Shown piece after piece: positions 7,204 through 15,718 of a stretch of DNA of 34,852 nucleotides (position 1 is its first letter; each line of letters begins with the position of its first letter). The notes under the pieces were generated by a model that searched no databases, was not told where the DNA came from, and was given only the letters and a program-made list of their open reading frames with translations. Made by a program: the position numbers and the translations under genes. Source of the stretch: an uncultured Clostridia bacterium (lineage in GTDB: Bacteria; Bacillota; Clostridia; Christensenellales; Aristaeellaceae); the NCBI GenBank assembly GCA_944362695.1, contig CALVTQ010000004.1, forward strand, positions 1 through 34,852. The letters are read 5' to 3'.

Positions 7204-9045
7204 TTGCTTTCTAAGAAGATTGACGCGCTCCTTGACCGCGTGCAAAAGCCCGCCAGATACATGGGCGGCGAGATGAACTGCGTGCTCAAGGACCCCGCGA
7301 GCGTCGCCATCCGCTATGCGTTTGCGTTTCCGGACGTCTACGAGGTCGGCATGTCCCACCTCGGTTCGCGCATTTTGTATGACATCATCAACAAGCGGGA
7401 CGATGCGCTGTGCGAGCGCGTGTTCATGCCGTGGGTCGATATGGCTGACCTGATGCGCGCGGAGGACGTGCCGCTGTTCTCGATTGAAACGCGTTCGCCG
7501 GTCGGCGGCTTTGACATGCTGGGCATCACGCTTCAGTATGAGATGAGCTACACCAACATTCTGGAGATTCTCGACCTCGCGCACATTCCGCTGCACAGCG
7601 AGGACAGGACGTGGGACGATCCCATCGTCATCGCGGGCGGCCCGTGCGCCTTTAACCCGGAGCCGCTTTACCACTTCATCGACGCCTTTTCCATCGGCGA
7701 CGGCGAGATCAGCACGCTCGAGACGATCGATGTCGTCAAGCAGTGTAAGCAGGAGGGTGTATCGCGCAAGGAGTGCCTCAGGCGCCTTGCCAAGCTGCGC
7801 GGCGTGTACGTGCCGAGCCTGTATGAGGCGAGCTACAACGAGGATGGCACGCTCAAGGCCTTCGAGCCGATCGAGGAGGGCGTGCCGCGCACGGTCGTCA
7901 AGAACATGGTTGCCGACCTCGACCACGCCGAATATCCCGAGAGCATCATCGTGCCGTTCATGGAGATCGTGCACGACCGCATCAACATCGAGGTGCTGCG
8001 CGGCTGCACGCGCGGCTGCCGCTTCTGTCAGGCGGGCATGATCTACCGCCCGGTGCGAGAGCGCAGCATGGAGCGCATACTCGATCTGGCGAAAAAGCTG
8101 GTGGACGAGACGGGCTATGAGGAGATCACGCTCTCGTCGCTGTCCACGGGCGACTATTCCTGCCTGCCGCAGCTTGCGCACGAGCTGATGGAGCGCTTTG
8201 CCGAAAAGCGCGTGGCGCTCTCGCTGCCGTCGCTGCGCCTTGACAGCGAGCTCAAAGAGACGCTTGAGGAGACGCAGAAGGTCAAAAAGACGAGCCTCAC
8301 ATACGCCATGGAAGCCGGCACGCAGCGCCTGCGCGACGTCATCAACAAGGGTATCACCGAGGAAGACCTGATGAGCTCTGTCTCCGATGCTTTCGCGGGC
8401 GGCTGGAGCAGCATCAAGCTCTACTTCATGTTTGGCCTGCCGACCGAGACGTATGAGGACCTTGACGGCATCGCGGATCTGGCGAGCAAGGTCGTGCGCA
8501 AATATTTTGAGACGCCCAAGAATATCCGCGCGCGCGGCCTGCGCGTCAACTGCTCCGCGTCGTGCTTTGTGCCCAAGCCGTTCACGCCGTTCCAGTGGGA
8601 GCCGCAGGACACCATCGAGGAATTCACGGAGAAGCAGAAGCACCTTTGCCGCGTCATGCGCATCAAGGGCGTCGAATTCAACTGGCACGAACCGCACGTC
8701 TCATTCCTGGAGGCCGTGTTCGCGCGCGGAGACCGCCGCGTGGCCGACGTGCTCGAGCAGGCGTGGAAGCTTGGCTGCCGCTTTGACGGCTGGACGGATC
8801 AGTTCTCGTTTGACAATTGGATGAAGGCGTTCGAGCTGTGCGGCGTCGATCCGGCGTTCTATGCCAACCGCCGCCGCGAGAAGGACGAGCTGCTGCCGTG
8901 GGCGTTCATCGACGCGGGCGTGACGCAGCAATACCTGTGGCGCGAGCGCGAGCGCGCCGTGGCCGCGCAGACGACACCGGACTGCCGCAAGGGCTGCCAG
9001 GGCTGCGGCCTCAAGCGATTTGAAGGAGCGTGTGAAGGACGATGA
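7204..9045 (+). CDS. B12-binding-type radical SAM protein (TIGR03960 family)
   Basis: A radical SAM enzyme of the uncharacterised family that is paired with, or fused to, the DUF2344 protein encoded next. The start is TTG 7204, set by GGAGG (7192-7196) 7 nt upstream; the frame is open further back into the QueG-like gene but without a ribosome site. The product is 613 residues. The N-terminal part (about 10-200) resembles the B12-binding-like domain of such proteins. The radical SAM cluster cysteines are C268, C272 and C275 (CTRGCRFC), and motifs such as GLPTETYEDL follow. The C-terminus has a cysteine group, CRKGCQGCG. The stop overlaps the next start as ATGA. The substrate is unknown; its constant company with RNase E/G suggests RNA or ribosome modification, which is inference. 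Confidence 0.9.
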   Translation: MLSKKIDALLDRVQKPARYMGGEMNCVLKDPASVAIRYAFAFPDVYEVGMSHLGSRILYDIINKRDDALCERVFMPWVDMADLMRAEDVPLFSIETRSPVGGFDMLGITLQYEMSYTNILEILDLAHIPLHSEDRTWDDPIVIAGGPCAFNPEPLYHFIDAFSIGDGEISTLETIDVVKQCKQEGVSRKECLRRLAKLRGVYVPSLYEASYNEDGTLKAFEPIEEGVPRTVVKNMVADLDHAEYPESIIVPFMEIVHDRINIEVLRGCTRGCRFCQAGMIYRPVRERSMERILDLAKKLVDETGYEEITLSSLSTGDYSCLPQLAHELMERFAEKRVALSLPSLRLDSELKETLEETQKVKKTSLTYAMEAGTQRLRDVINKGITEEDLMSSVSDAFAGGWSSIKLYFMFGLPTETYEDLDGIADLASKVVRKYFETPKNIRARGLRVNCSASCFVPKPFTPFQWEPQDTIEEFTEKQKHLCRVMRIKGVEFNWHEPHVSFLEAVFARGDRRVADVLEQAWKLGCRFDGWTDQFSFDNWMKAFELCGVDPAFYANRRREKDELLPWAFIDAGVTQQYLWRERERAVAAQTTPDCRKGCQGCGLKRFEGACEGR

Positions 9046-9725
9046 GAATGCTTCTCGAGTTCAGGAAGGACGACCTCGTCCGTCACCTCGGCCTGCTCGA
9101 TCTGCAGCGCACCATGCAGCGCGCCCTGCGCCGCAGCGGCCTGCCGATTGCGTATTCCAACGGCTTTAATCCGCACATCGTCATGAGCTTTGCATCCGCG
9201 CTGTCCTCGGGCATCCCCGGCGACGCGGAGCTGCTGGATGTGTCGTTAAAAGAAGAAGTTTCCGCCGAGACATGCCTGGAGGCCATGAACCGCGTGCTGC
9301 CGCCGTCGCTGCCTGTGACGCGCGTACGCGTGGTGGACGACCGCTTCCCCAAGGTCAGTGCGGCGCTGCGTCAGGCACAGTACGCCATCACGCTGACGGG
9401 CAGTGACGCGAAGAAGATCGCGGACGCCGTGCCCATATTCCTTGGTGAAACCGAGATCATGGCCCTGCGCAAAACGAAGCGGCAGGAGACGATGGTCAAC
9501 ATCCGGCCCATGCTGCACGAGCTGACAGCGGATTACGACGAGGCATCGGACGTCTGCCGCTTGACAGCGCGCGTGTCGTTCGTCGAGGCGGCGACGCTCA
9601 AACCCGATCTGCTGATGGAAGCGCTGGCAAACTATGCAGGCGCGGAGCTGCCGCGCTGCGAGATCCGGCGCACGAAGCTGCTGGGGCTGGTCGATGACAA
9701 GCCCGTGCCGCTGTTTGATCTGTAA
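9042..9725 (+). CDS. Radical SAM-linked protein, DUF2344 (TIGR03936 family)
   Basis: A 227-residue partner of the preceding radical SAM protein; in many bacteria the two are one polypeptide. The recognisable N-terminal block runs from LVRHLGLLDLQRTMQRALRR through GLPIAYSNGFNPH to MSFASALSSGI, typical of DUF2344. No catalytic motif is known for the family. The ATG at 9042 overlaps the previous stop (TGA 9043-9045), so translation is probably coupled; a second ATG at 9048 is also possible. RNase E/G starts three bases after the stop. Fusion, overlap and adjacency together argue for a complex with the radical SAM protein, but its task has not been established. Confidence 0.9.
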   Translation: MRMLLEFRKDDLVRHLGLLDLQRTMQRALRRSGLPIAYSNGFNPHIVMSFASALSSGIPGDAELLDVSLKEEVSAETCLEAMNRVLPPSLPVTRVRVVDDRFPKVSAALRQAQYAITLTGSDAKKIADAVPIFLGETEIMALRKTKRQETMVNIRPMLHELTADYDEASDVCRLTARVSFVEAATLKPDLLMEALANYAGAELPRCEIRRTKLLGLVDDKPVPLFDL

Positions 9726-9728
9726 GCC

Positions 9729-11165
9729 ATGCGTGAATTGATAATCAGCAGCGAACCGACCGCGGTCCGTGCGGCGGTCATGGAGGACGGCGTCCTCTGC
9801 GAGCTGCACATTGAAAAACAGACCGGCGTCAAACAGACCGAAAGTCTGTTTATGGGCAGGGTCGAGCAAATCCGACCGTCGGTCGGTTCCGCGTTTGTGA
9901 ACATTGGTCTAGGTGCGAATGCGTTCCTGCCGATGGAACCGGGCGAGAAGCTGCGCTGCGGCGATCTGATTCTCGTGCAGGGCGCGGCCAAGCAAGCGAC
10001 CGAGGGCAAGGGGCTGCGCATATCGCGCAAAGTCAATCTGCCGGGCAAGTGGCTTGTGCTGCTGCCGGGACAAAGCGGCGTACACATTTCCAAGAAGGTC
10101 AAAGATCCCGAACTGCGTCGGTCGCTGACAGAGACGTGCGAGGCCATATGCCCCGAGGACTGCGGCCTGATCGTGCGCACGGCGTCGGAGGACGTGACAA
10201 GCGAACTGCTCACCGAGGAAGCTGGCGCACTGTTTGCCGCGTGGCAGGAGATCGAGCGTAAAGCGAAAGGCATGACAAAGCCGGGGCTGATCTGGTCGCC
10301 GGAAGGGCTTGCGATGCGGCTTGTGCGCGACCTGCGCGGAATTGACCGCATCGTGACCAACGACAGCGAAACGCACGCGCGGCTGTGTACAGCAAAGGAA
10401 GAACGCATCGTCGGCGCGGAAACCTTTGTCGAGTTATATAAAGAGGAAAGTCAGCTGATCTTCGACGTTTTCGGCATTGAAGGGCAGATTGACAAGGCCC
10501 TGCGGCGGCGCGTGTGGCTGCCATGCGGCGGATACATCGTCATCGACCGATGCGAAGCGATGACCGTGATTGACGTCAACTCCGGCAAGATGGTGCTCGG
10601 ACGCGACATCGAGGACACGGCGCTTCGCGTCAATCTCGAGGCCGCACAGGAAATTGCGCGTCAGCTTCGCCTGCGCAACGCGGGCGGCATGATCGTCGTC
10701 GATTTCATCGATATGACAAAGCCGGAGCACCGCGAGCAGCTCGTGAGCGCGATGAAGCAGGCTGTCAGCACCGACCGCGCAGAGGTTCGCGTGCTGGGTA
10801 TGACAAAGCTGGGCCTGATGGAAATGACACGCAAGCGCAAAGGCGACGAGCTGGCCCGTGTGATGCAAACCGGCTGCACGATGTGCGGCGGCGACGGGCT
10901 TGTGCTATCCAATGAAGAAAACGCGAACCGGGCGCTCCGCCAGGTCATGAGAATGATTCTCGCCGGGCAGCGCGGACCGTTTGTCGTGCGATGCGCGCCG
11001 CCGGTTGCGCAGATTCTCGCGGGCATGCCCGAACCGAAGGGCGTATCGGTCTACGCCGTGGGCGAGAAGGGGCGTCACCCGCAGCACCCCGAGATCGCGC
11101 AGACAGGCGAAGGTGAAGCCTTACCCAAGGGCGCGGTCATACTCGCCGAAAATCCCGATCAATAA
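9729..11165 (+). CDS. rng: Ribonuclease E/G family endoribonuclease
   Basis: A 5'-end-sensitive, metal-dependent endoribonuclease for rRNA maturation and mRNA decay. The 478-residue product is of RNase G size, without the long C-terminal scaffold of RNase E. Seen: an S1-like domain near residues 38-100 (FMGRVEQIRPSVGSAFVNIG), the catalytic Asp282 in VIDVNSGK and Asp325 in VVDFIDM, and the zinc-link cysteines C383 and C386 in TGCTMCGGDG. The ATG lies only 3 nt after the DUF2344 stop without a good ribosome site, so translational coupling is likely. In related genomes this triplet usually precedes ribosomal protein genes rplU and rpmA; here miaB follows instead. Identification as RNase E/G is secure. 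Confidence 0.95.
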   Translation: MRELIISSEPTAVRAAVMEDGVLCELHIEKQTGVKQTESLFMGRVEQIRPSVGSAFVNIGLGANAFLPMEPGEKLRCGDLILVQGAAKQATEGKGLRISRKVNLPGKWLVLLPGQSGVHISKKVKDPELRRSLTETCEAICPEDCGLIVRTASEDVTSELLTEEAGALFAAWQEIERKAKGMTKPGLIWSPEGLAMRLVRDLRGIDRIVTNDSETHARLCTAKEERIVGAETFVELYKEESQLIFDVFGIEGQIDKALRRRVWLPCGGYIVIDRCEAMTVIDVNSGKMVLGRDIEDTALRVNLEAAQEIARQLRLRNAGGMIVVDFIDMTKPEHREQLVSAMKQAVSTDRAEVRVLGMTKLGLMEMTRKRKGDELARVMQTGCTMCGGDGLVLSNEENANRALRQVMRMILAGQRGPFVVRCAPPVAQILAGMPEPKGVSVYAVGEKGRHPQHPEIAQTGEGEALPKGAVILAENPDQ

Positions 11166-11195
11166 AGAAAAATCGACTTCATATCGCGAGGTAAT

Positions 11196-12605
11196 ATGAT
11201 GAAAAGAACCGAAGCAATCGAGCTTCCCGCCGAGGAGATCGAGCGCCAGAAAGCGCTGATGCACGAGTTCGCCGCGCTGGAAAATCGTCCGCACACGTAC
11301 TGCGTGGTGACCTACGGCTGCCAGATGAACGCGCACGACAGCGAGACGCTCGAGGGCATGCTGCTTGAAATGGGCATGACGCCAGCCGAGAGCCGCGAGA
11401 CCGCCGATTTCGTCATCTTCAACACGTGCTGCGTGCGCGACAACGCGCAGAGGCGCGCATTGGGCAACGTCGTCTGGCTCAAGGAGCTCAAGAAGACGCG
11501 GCCCGAGCTGATGGTCGCCGTCTGCGGCTGCATGATGCAGCAGCCGGGCATGGGCGAGCAGATTCTGCGTCAGTATCCGTTCGTTGATGTGGCGTTTGGC
11601 ACGCACAACCTGTTCCGCTTCGCCGAGCTGATGCTGAGCGCCGTCAAGTCCCGCCGCCGCGTCGTGGAGATCATGCAGGACGACGAGGGCAGCATCCCCG
11701 AGGATTTGCCCGTCAAGCGCGTGAGCCCATACCATGCCTACATCACGATCATGTACGGCTGCAACAACTTCTGCTCGTACTGCATCGTGCCGTATGTGCG
11801 CGGCCGCGAGCGCTCCCGTGCTTCGGCGCGCATCATCGAGGAGGCGAAGTCGCTCTACGCCGACGGCGTCAAGGAGATCATGCTGCTGGGCCAGAACGTG
11901 AACAGCTACGGTCTCGATGTCGAAGGCGAACTGAGCTTCGCGCAGCTGCTGGCCGAGCTTGACAAGATCGGAATCGAGCGCATCCGCTTCATGACCTCGC
12001 ATCCCAAGGACATCTCCGATGAGCTGATTGACGTCATGGCCAGCGCCAAGCACATCTGTCATGCGCTCCATCTGCCCGTGCAGCACGGCAACAACCGCGT
12101 CCTCGCCTCGATGAACAGGCGCTATACCCGCGAAAAATACCTCGAGCGCGTCGTCACGCTGCGCGCAAAGGTGCCGGACATCAGCCTGACGACCGACCTG
12201 ATCGTGGGCTATCCGGGCGAGACCGAGGAGGAGTTCGAGGACACGTGCAGCCTCGTCAAAGAGGTCGGCTATGACAGCGCGTTCACATTCATCTACTCGC
12301 CGCGCGTGGGCACGAAGGCCGCCGCCATGCCCGATCAGATTCTCGAGGACGTGTCCTCCCGCCGGATTCAAAAGCTGATCGCCATTCAGAAGGAGATTAC
12401 GCACAGCAATTACGCCAAGTACATCGGGCAGGTGCACAGCGTGCTGGTGGACGAGGCGTCAAAGCGCGACGCCACGCAGATGGCCGGCAAGAACGAATAC
12501 AACATCACCGTCAATTTCCCGGGCAGCGCCGAGCTGATCGGAAGAATCGTCCGCGTCAAAATCACCTCCGCAGGCGAAAGCACGCTGCGCGGAGAGCTGA
12601 TCTGA
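11196..12605 (+). CDS. miaB: tRNA-2-methylthio-N6-dimethylallyladenosine synthase MiaB
   Basis: MiaB is a radical SAM methylthiotransferase that turns i6A37 of tRNA into ms2i6A37. The product is 469 residues, family size. Seen: the N-terminal methylthiotransferase domain with cluster cysteines C42 (YGCQMN), C78 (NTCCVRDN) and C112 (CGCMMQQ); the radical SAM cysteines C189, C193 and C196 (CNNFCSYC); and a C-terminal TRAM domain from about residue 400. Two adjacent ATG codons (11196, 11199) are possible; GAGG (11188-11191) gives 4- or 7-nt spacing and slightly favours the second. It is 30 bases behind rng. Its partner miaA, which makes the i6A substrate, ends the same operon. Identification is secure. 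Confidence 0.97.
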   Translation: MMKRTEAIELPAEEIERQKALMHEFAALENRPHTYCVVTYGCQMNAHDSETLEGMLLEMGMTPAESRETADFVIFNTCCVRDNAQRRALGNVVWLKELKKTRPELMVAVCGCMMQQPGMGEQILRQYPFVDVAFGTHNLFRFAELMLSAVKSRRRVVEIMQDDEGSIPEDLPVKRVSPYHAYITIMYGCNNFCSYCIVPYVRGRERSRASARIIEEAKSLYADGVKEIMLLGQNVNSYGLDVEGELSFAQLLAELDKIGIERIRFMTSHPKDISDELIDVMASAKHICHALHLPVQHGNNRVLASMNRRYTREKYLERVVTLRAKVPDISLTTDLIVGYPGETEEEFEDTCSLVKEVGYDSAFTFIYSPRVGTKAAAMPDQILEDVSSRRIQKLIAIQKEITHSNYAKYIGQVHSVLVDEASKRDATQMAGKNEYNITVNFPGSAELIGRIVRVKITSAGESTLRGELI

Positions 12606-12653
12606 CATAAACGAAACATCATAACGACCCACATAAATAAGGAGGAAAATCCC

Positions 12654-13049
12654 ATGAGCAAGGTTACCGATTGCGCCCGCGCGCTGGGCGAGGCGATTGT
12701 CGAGTCCGAGGAGTTCAAGACGATGCAGATCACCGAGAAGGAAGCGATGAGCGACCCCGCCGTCGCGCAGGCGATGAGCGCCTATCTCGAGAAGAAGGAG
12801 CAGATCACCGAGCTGATGAGCAGCGAAACCCCCGATCCCGACCTGATTGCTCAGTACGGCAGTGAGATGGACGACCTGCAGCAGGCGCTCAATTCCATGC
12901 CGGTCGTGGACGCGATGACCACGTCCCGCCAGCGCTTTAGCGAGCTGATGAACCAGGTCAACAAGGTCCTCGAGTTCATCATCACCGGCGAGACCGCGCA
13001 GGAGGGCAGCTGCTCGGGCAACTGCTCCGGCTGCTCCGGCTGCCACTAA
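12654..13049 (+). CDS. YlbF/YmcA-family protein with cysteine-rich tail
   Basis: A 131-residue, mainly helical protein of the YlbF/YmcA (RicF/RicA) family. In Bacillus subtilis RicA, RicF and RicT form a complex that carries iron-sulfur clusters and steers RNase Y cleavage, biofilm formation and competence, and ymcA likewise neighbours ymcB (miaB). Seen here: helical segments around VTDCARALGEAIVESEEF and FSELMNQVNKVLEFI, then a C-terminal tail with C120, C124, C127 and C130 spaced CX3CX2CX2C in a Gly/Ser background. These cysteines could bind a metal or Fe-S cluster; that is inference. ATG 12654 follows AAGGAGGA. It sits between miaB and mutS. Which paralogue it represents (YlbF or YmcA) cannot be decided here. 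Confidence 0.88.
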   Translation: MSKVTDCARALGEAIVESEEFKTMQITEKEAMSDPAVAQAMSAYLEKKEQITELMSSETPDPDLIAQYGSEMDDLQQALNSMPVVDAMTTSRQRFSELMNQVNKVLEFIITGETAQEGSCSGNCSGCSGCH

Positions 13050-13091
13050 ACAAAGACAAGCAGGAAACGCAAGACGTACGGAGGCCTCACC

Positions 13092-15689
13092 ATGGCGAAA
13101 CTGACCCCGATGATGCAGCAATACCTGGAAACAAAGGAAAAGTATCCGGGCATGATTCTCTTTTTCCGCCTCGGCGACTTTTATGAGATGTTCTTTGAGG
13201 ACGCCAAACTGGTCGCGCGGGAGTTGGAACTGACGCTGACGGGGAAAAACTGCGGCATGGAGGAGCGTGCGCCCATGTGCGGCGTGCCGTTCCACAGCGC
13301 CGAGACATACATCAACCGCCTGATCGAGAAGGGCTACAAGGTCGCCATATGCGAACAGATGGAGGACCCGGCGCTGGCCAAGGGCCTCGTCAAGCGCGAT
13401 GTCATCCGCGTGGTGACGCCCGGCACGGTGATTGAGCAGAGCATGCTCGAGGAGCGCAAAAACAGCTATCTGCTCTCCGTATGCCTCGAGGGAAAGCGCG
13501 CGGGCATCGCGTTTGCCGACGTGTCCACGGGCGAGTTCTTCGTCTATGAGATCGAAAACGCGGCTGTGCGTCTGGCCGACGAGCTGGCGCGCATATCGCC
13601 CAAGGAGATCATCGCCAACGCGCAGCTCCCCGACGGCGCGACAACGCTGCCTGTGGGTATCGAGGACGCCGTGCATTTCCAATACGGCAAGGCGAAGACG
13701 GCGCTGCTGAGCCACTATCAGGTGCAGTCTCTCGAGGCGCTGGGCATCGACGGGCTGAAGCTAGGCGTACGCGCGGCGGGCGCGCTGATGAAGTACCTTC
13801 AGGAGACGCAGAAAAACGCGCTCGAGCATATGACCTCGATCAAGCGCTACTACGATCAGCAATACATGCTGCTTGACCACACAGCGCGCCGCAACCTTGA
13901 GCTCACCGAGACGATGCGCTCGAGGCAGAAGCATGGCTCGCTGCTGGGCATACTCGACTACACGTGCACGGCGATGGGTGGGCGCATGCTGCGCAGCTTC
14001 ATCGAGCAGCCGCTGGCCGTCAAATCGGAGATCGACAAGCGGCTTGACGCTGTGGCCGCGCTCAAAGATGCGGACATGGTCGTCGACATCCTGCGCGAGG
14101 AACTGACCAAGGTCTACGACGTCGAGCGCCTGCTCAGCCGCATATCCTACAAGAGCATCAACGCGAAGGACTGTCTCGCGCTGTGCGAATCGCTCTCGCA
14201 CGTGCCGGCCATCCGCAACGCCGTGGCGAGCTTATCGCCGCGGGGCATGCTTGCCGATTTGCTCGAGCAGCTCGCGCCGCTTGACGATGTGGTCGATCTG
14301 CTCACGCGCGCCATCAACCCCGATGCGCCCGCGCTGATGAGCGACGGCCATTTCATCCGCGACGGCTACAACGAGGAGCTGGACAAGCTGCGCTCGGCCT
14401 CGCGCGACGGACGCCAGTGGATCGCCGATCTGGAGGCGAAGGAGCGCGAGCTGACCGGCATCAAGAACCTCAAGATTCTCTACAACCGCGTGTTCGGCTA
14501 CTACATCGAGGTCACCAAGTCCAATTACGATCAGGTGCCGTACCGCTACACCCGCAAGCAGACGCTCGCCAACTGTGAGCGATACATGACACCGGAGCTG
14601 CACGAGATTCAGGAGACCGTGCTGGGCGCGAATGAAAAGAGCGTGCGCCTTGAGCAGGGCCTGTTCATCGAGATCCGCGACTATCTCTCGCAGCAGATTC
14701 CGCGCATACAGCAGACCGCCATCGGCCTCAAGACGCTCGACGCGCTGATGTCGCTGGCGATTGCCGCCGTGCAGCATCACTATGTGCGCCCGGAGATCAC
14801 CGAGGACGGTGTGCTGGACATCGAAAACGGCCGTCACCCAGTCGTGGAGGACGGCCTGCGCGGGGACGAGCAGTTTGTGCCCAACAGCACGCTCATGGAC
14901 GGCGACGAAAACCGCATGCTCATCATCACTGGCCCCAACATGGCCGGCAAGAGCACATACATGCGGCAGGTCGCGATCATCACGCTCATGGCGCACATGG
15001 GCAGCTTCGTCCCGGCGGACAGCGCAAAAATCGGCATCGTCGACCGCATCTTCACACGCGTGGGCGCATCCGACGATCTGGCGAGCGGCCAGTCGACGTT
15101 CATGGTCGAGATGAACGAGATGGCGCATATCCTGCGCAGCGCGACGCCCAAGTCGCTGATCGTGCTGGACGAAATCGGACGCGGCACGAGCACGTTCGAC
15201 GGCCTGTCCATCGCGTGGTCGGTCGTGGAATATCTGGTTGACAAGAGCAAATGCGGCGCGAAGACGCTCTTTGCTACGCATTATCACGAGCTTTCCGAGC
15301 TGGAAGGCCGATTGGAGGGCGTGGTCAACTACCGCATCAGCGTCAAGGAGCACGGCGAAGACGTCATCTTCCTGCGCAAGATTGAGCGCGGCGGGGCCGA
15401 CAAGAGCTTCGGCATCCACGTCGCGCATCTGGCGGGCATCCCACGTCCGGTCATCATGCGCGCGCACGAAATTCTGGCGCGGCTTGAAACCAACGACTTA
15501 AACAAAGAGAGCATTGGCGCGAACATCCTCGGTGAGGACGCGGACAAGGCGCCCAAGCAGGTCAACCTGTTTGAGACTCCGGCGATGGATCTCGTCGAGG
15601 AAATTCGTCAGCTCGACGTGCTGGCGATGACGCCCATCGACGCGCTGAACACGCTTTTTACGCTCAAGGAAAAGGCGAGGCGCGCCTAA
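13092..15689 (+). CDS. mutS: DNA mismatch repair protein MutS
   Basis: MutS finds mismatches and small loops and recruits MutL. The 865-residue product is full length. Seen: the mismatch-contacting F-x-E motif (Phe30, Glu32 in GDFYEMF), Walker A GPNMAGKST (614-622), Walker B DEIGRGTSTFDG (693-704), and a C-terminal QVNLF at 823-827 that matches the sliding-clamp-binding motif of MutS proteins. ATG 13092 follows GGAGG (13080-13084) with 7-nt spacing. It lies 42 bases after the ylbF-like gene and 29 before mutL, in the normal mutS-mutL-miaA order. No sign of MutS2 features (no Smr domain). Identification is secure. Confidence 0.99.
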   Translation: MAKLTPMMQQYLETKEKYPGMILFFRLGDFYEMFFEDAKLVARELELTLTGKNCGMEERAPMCGVPFHSAETYINRLIEKGYKVAICEQMEDPALAKGLVKRDVIRVVTPGTVIEQSMLEERKNSYLLSVCLEGKRAGIAFADVSTGEFFVYEIENAAVRLADELARISPKEIIANAQLPDGATTLPVGIEDAVHFQYGKAKTALLSHYQVQSLEALGIDGLKLGVRAAGALMKYLQETQKNALEHMTSIKRYYDQQYMLLDHTARRNLELTETMRSRQKHGSLLGILDYTCTAMGGRMLRSFIEQPLAVKSEIDKRLDAVAALKDADMVVDILREELTKVYDVERLLSRISYKSINAKDCLALCESLSHVPAIRNAVASLSPRGMLADLLEQLAPLDDVVDLLTRAINPDAPALMSDGHFIRDGYNEELDKLRSASRDGRQWIADLEAKERELTGIKNLKILYNRVFGYYIEVTKSNYDQVPYRYTRKQTLANCERYMTPELHEIQETVLGANEKSVRLEQGLFIEIRDYLSQQIPRIQQTAIGLKTLDALMSLAIAAVQHHYVRPEITEDGVLDIENGRHPVVEDGLRGDEQFVPNSTLMDGDENRMLIITGPNMAGKSTYMRQVAIITLMAHMGSFVPADSAKIGIVDRIFTRVGASDDLASGQSTFMVEMNEMAHILRSATPKSLIVLDEIGRGTSTFDGLSIAWSVVEYLVDKSKCGAKTLFATHYHELSELEGRLEGVVNYRISVKEHGEDVIFLRKIERGGADKSFGIHVAHLAGIPRPVIMRAHEILARLETNDLNKESIGANILGEDADKAPKQVNLFETPAMDLVEEIRQLDVLAMTPIDALNTLFTLKEKARRA

Positions 15690-15718
15690 AATATGGAAAA
15701 CAAAAGGAGGGAAGCGGC

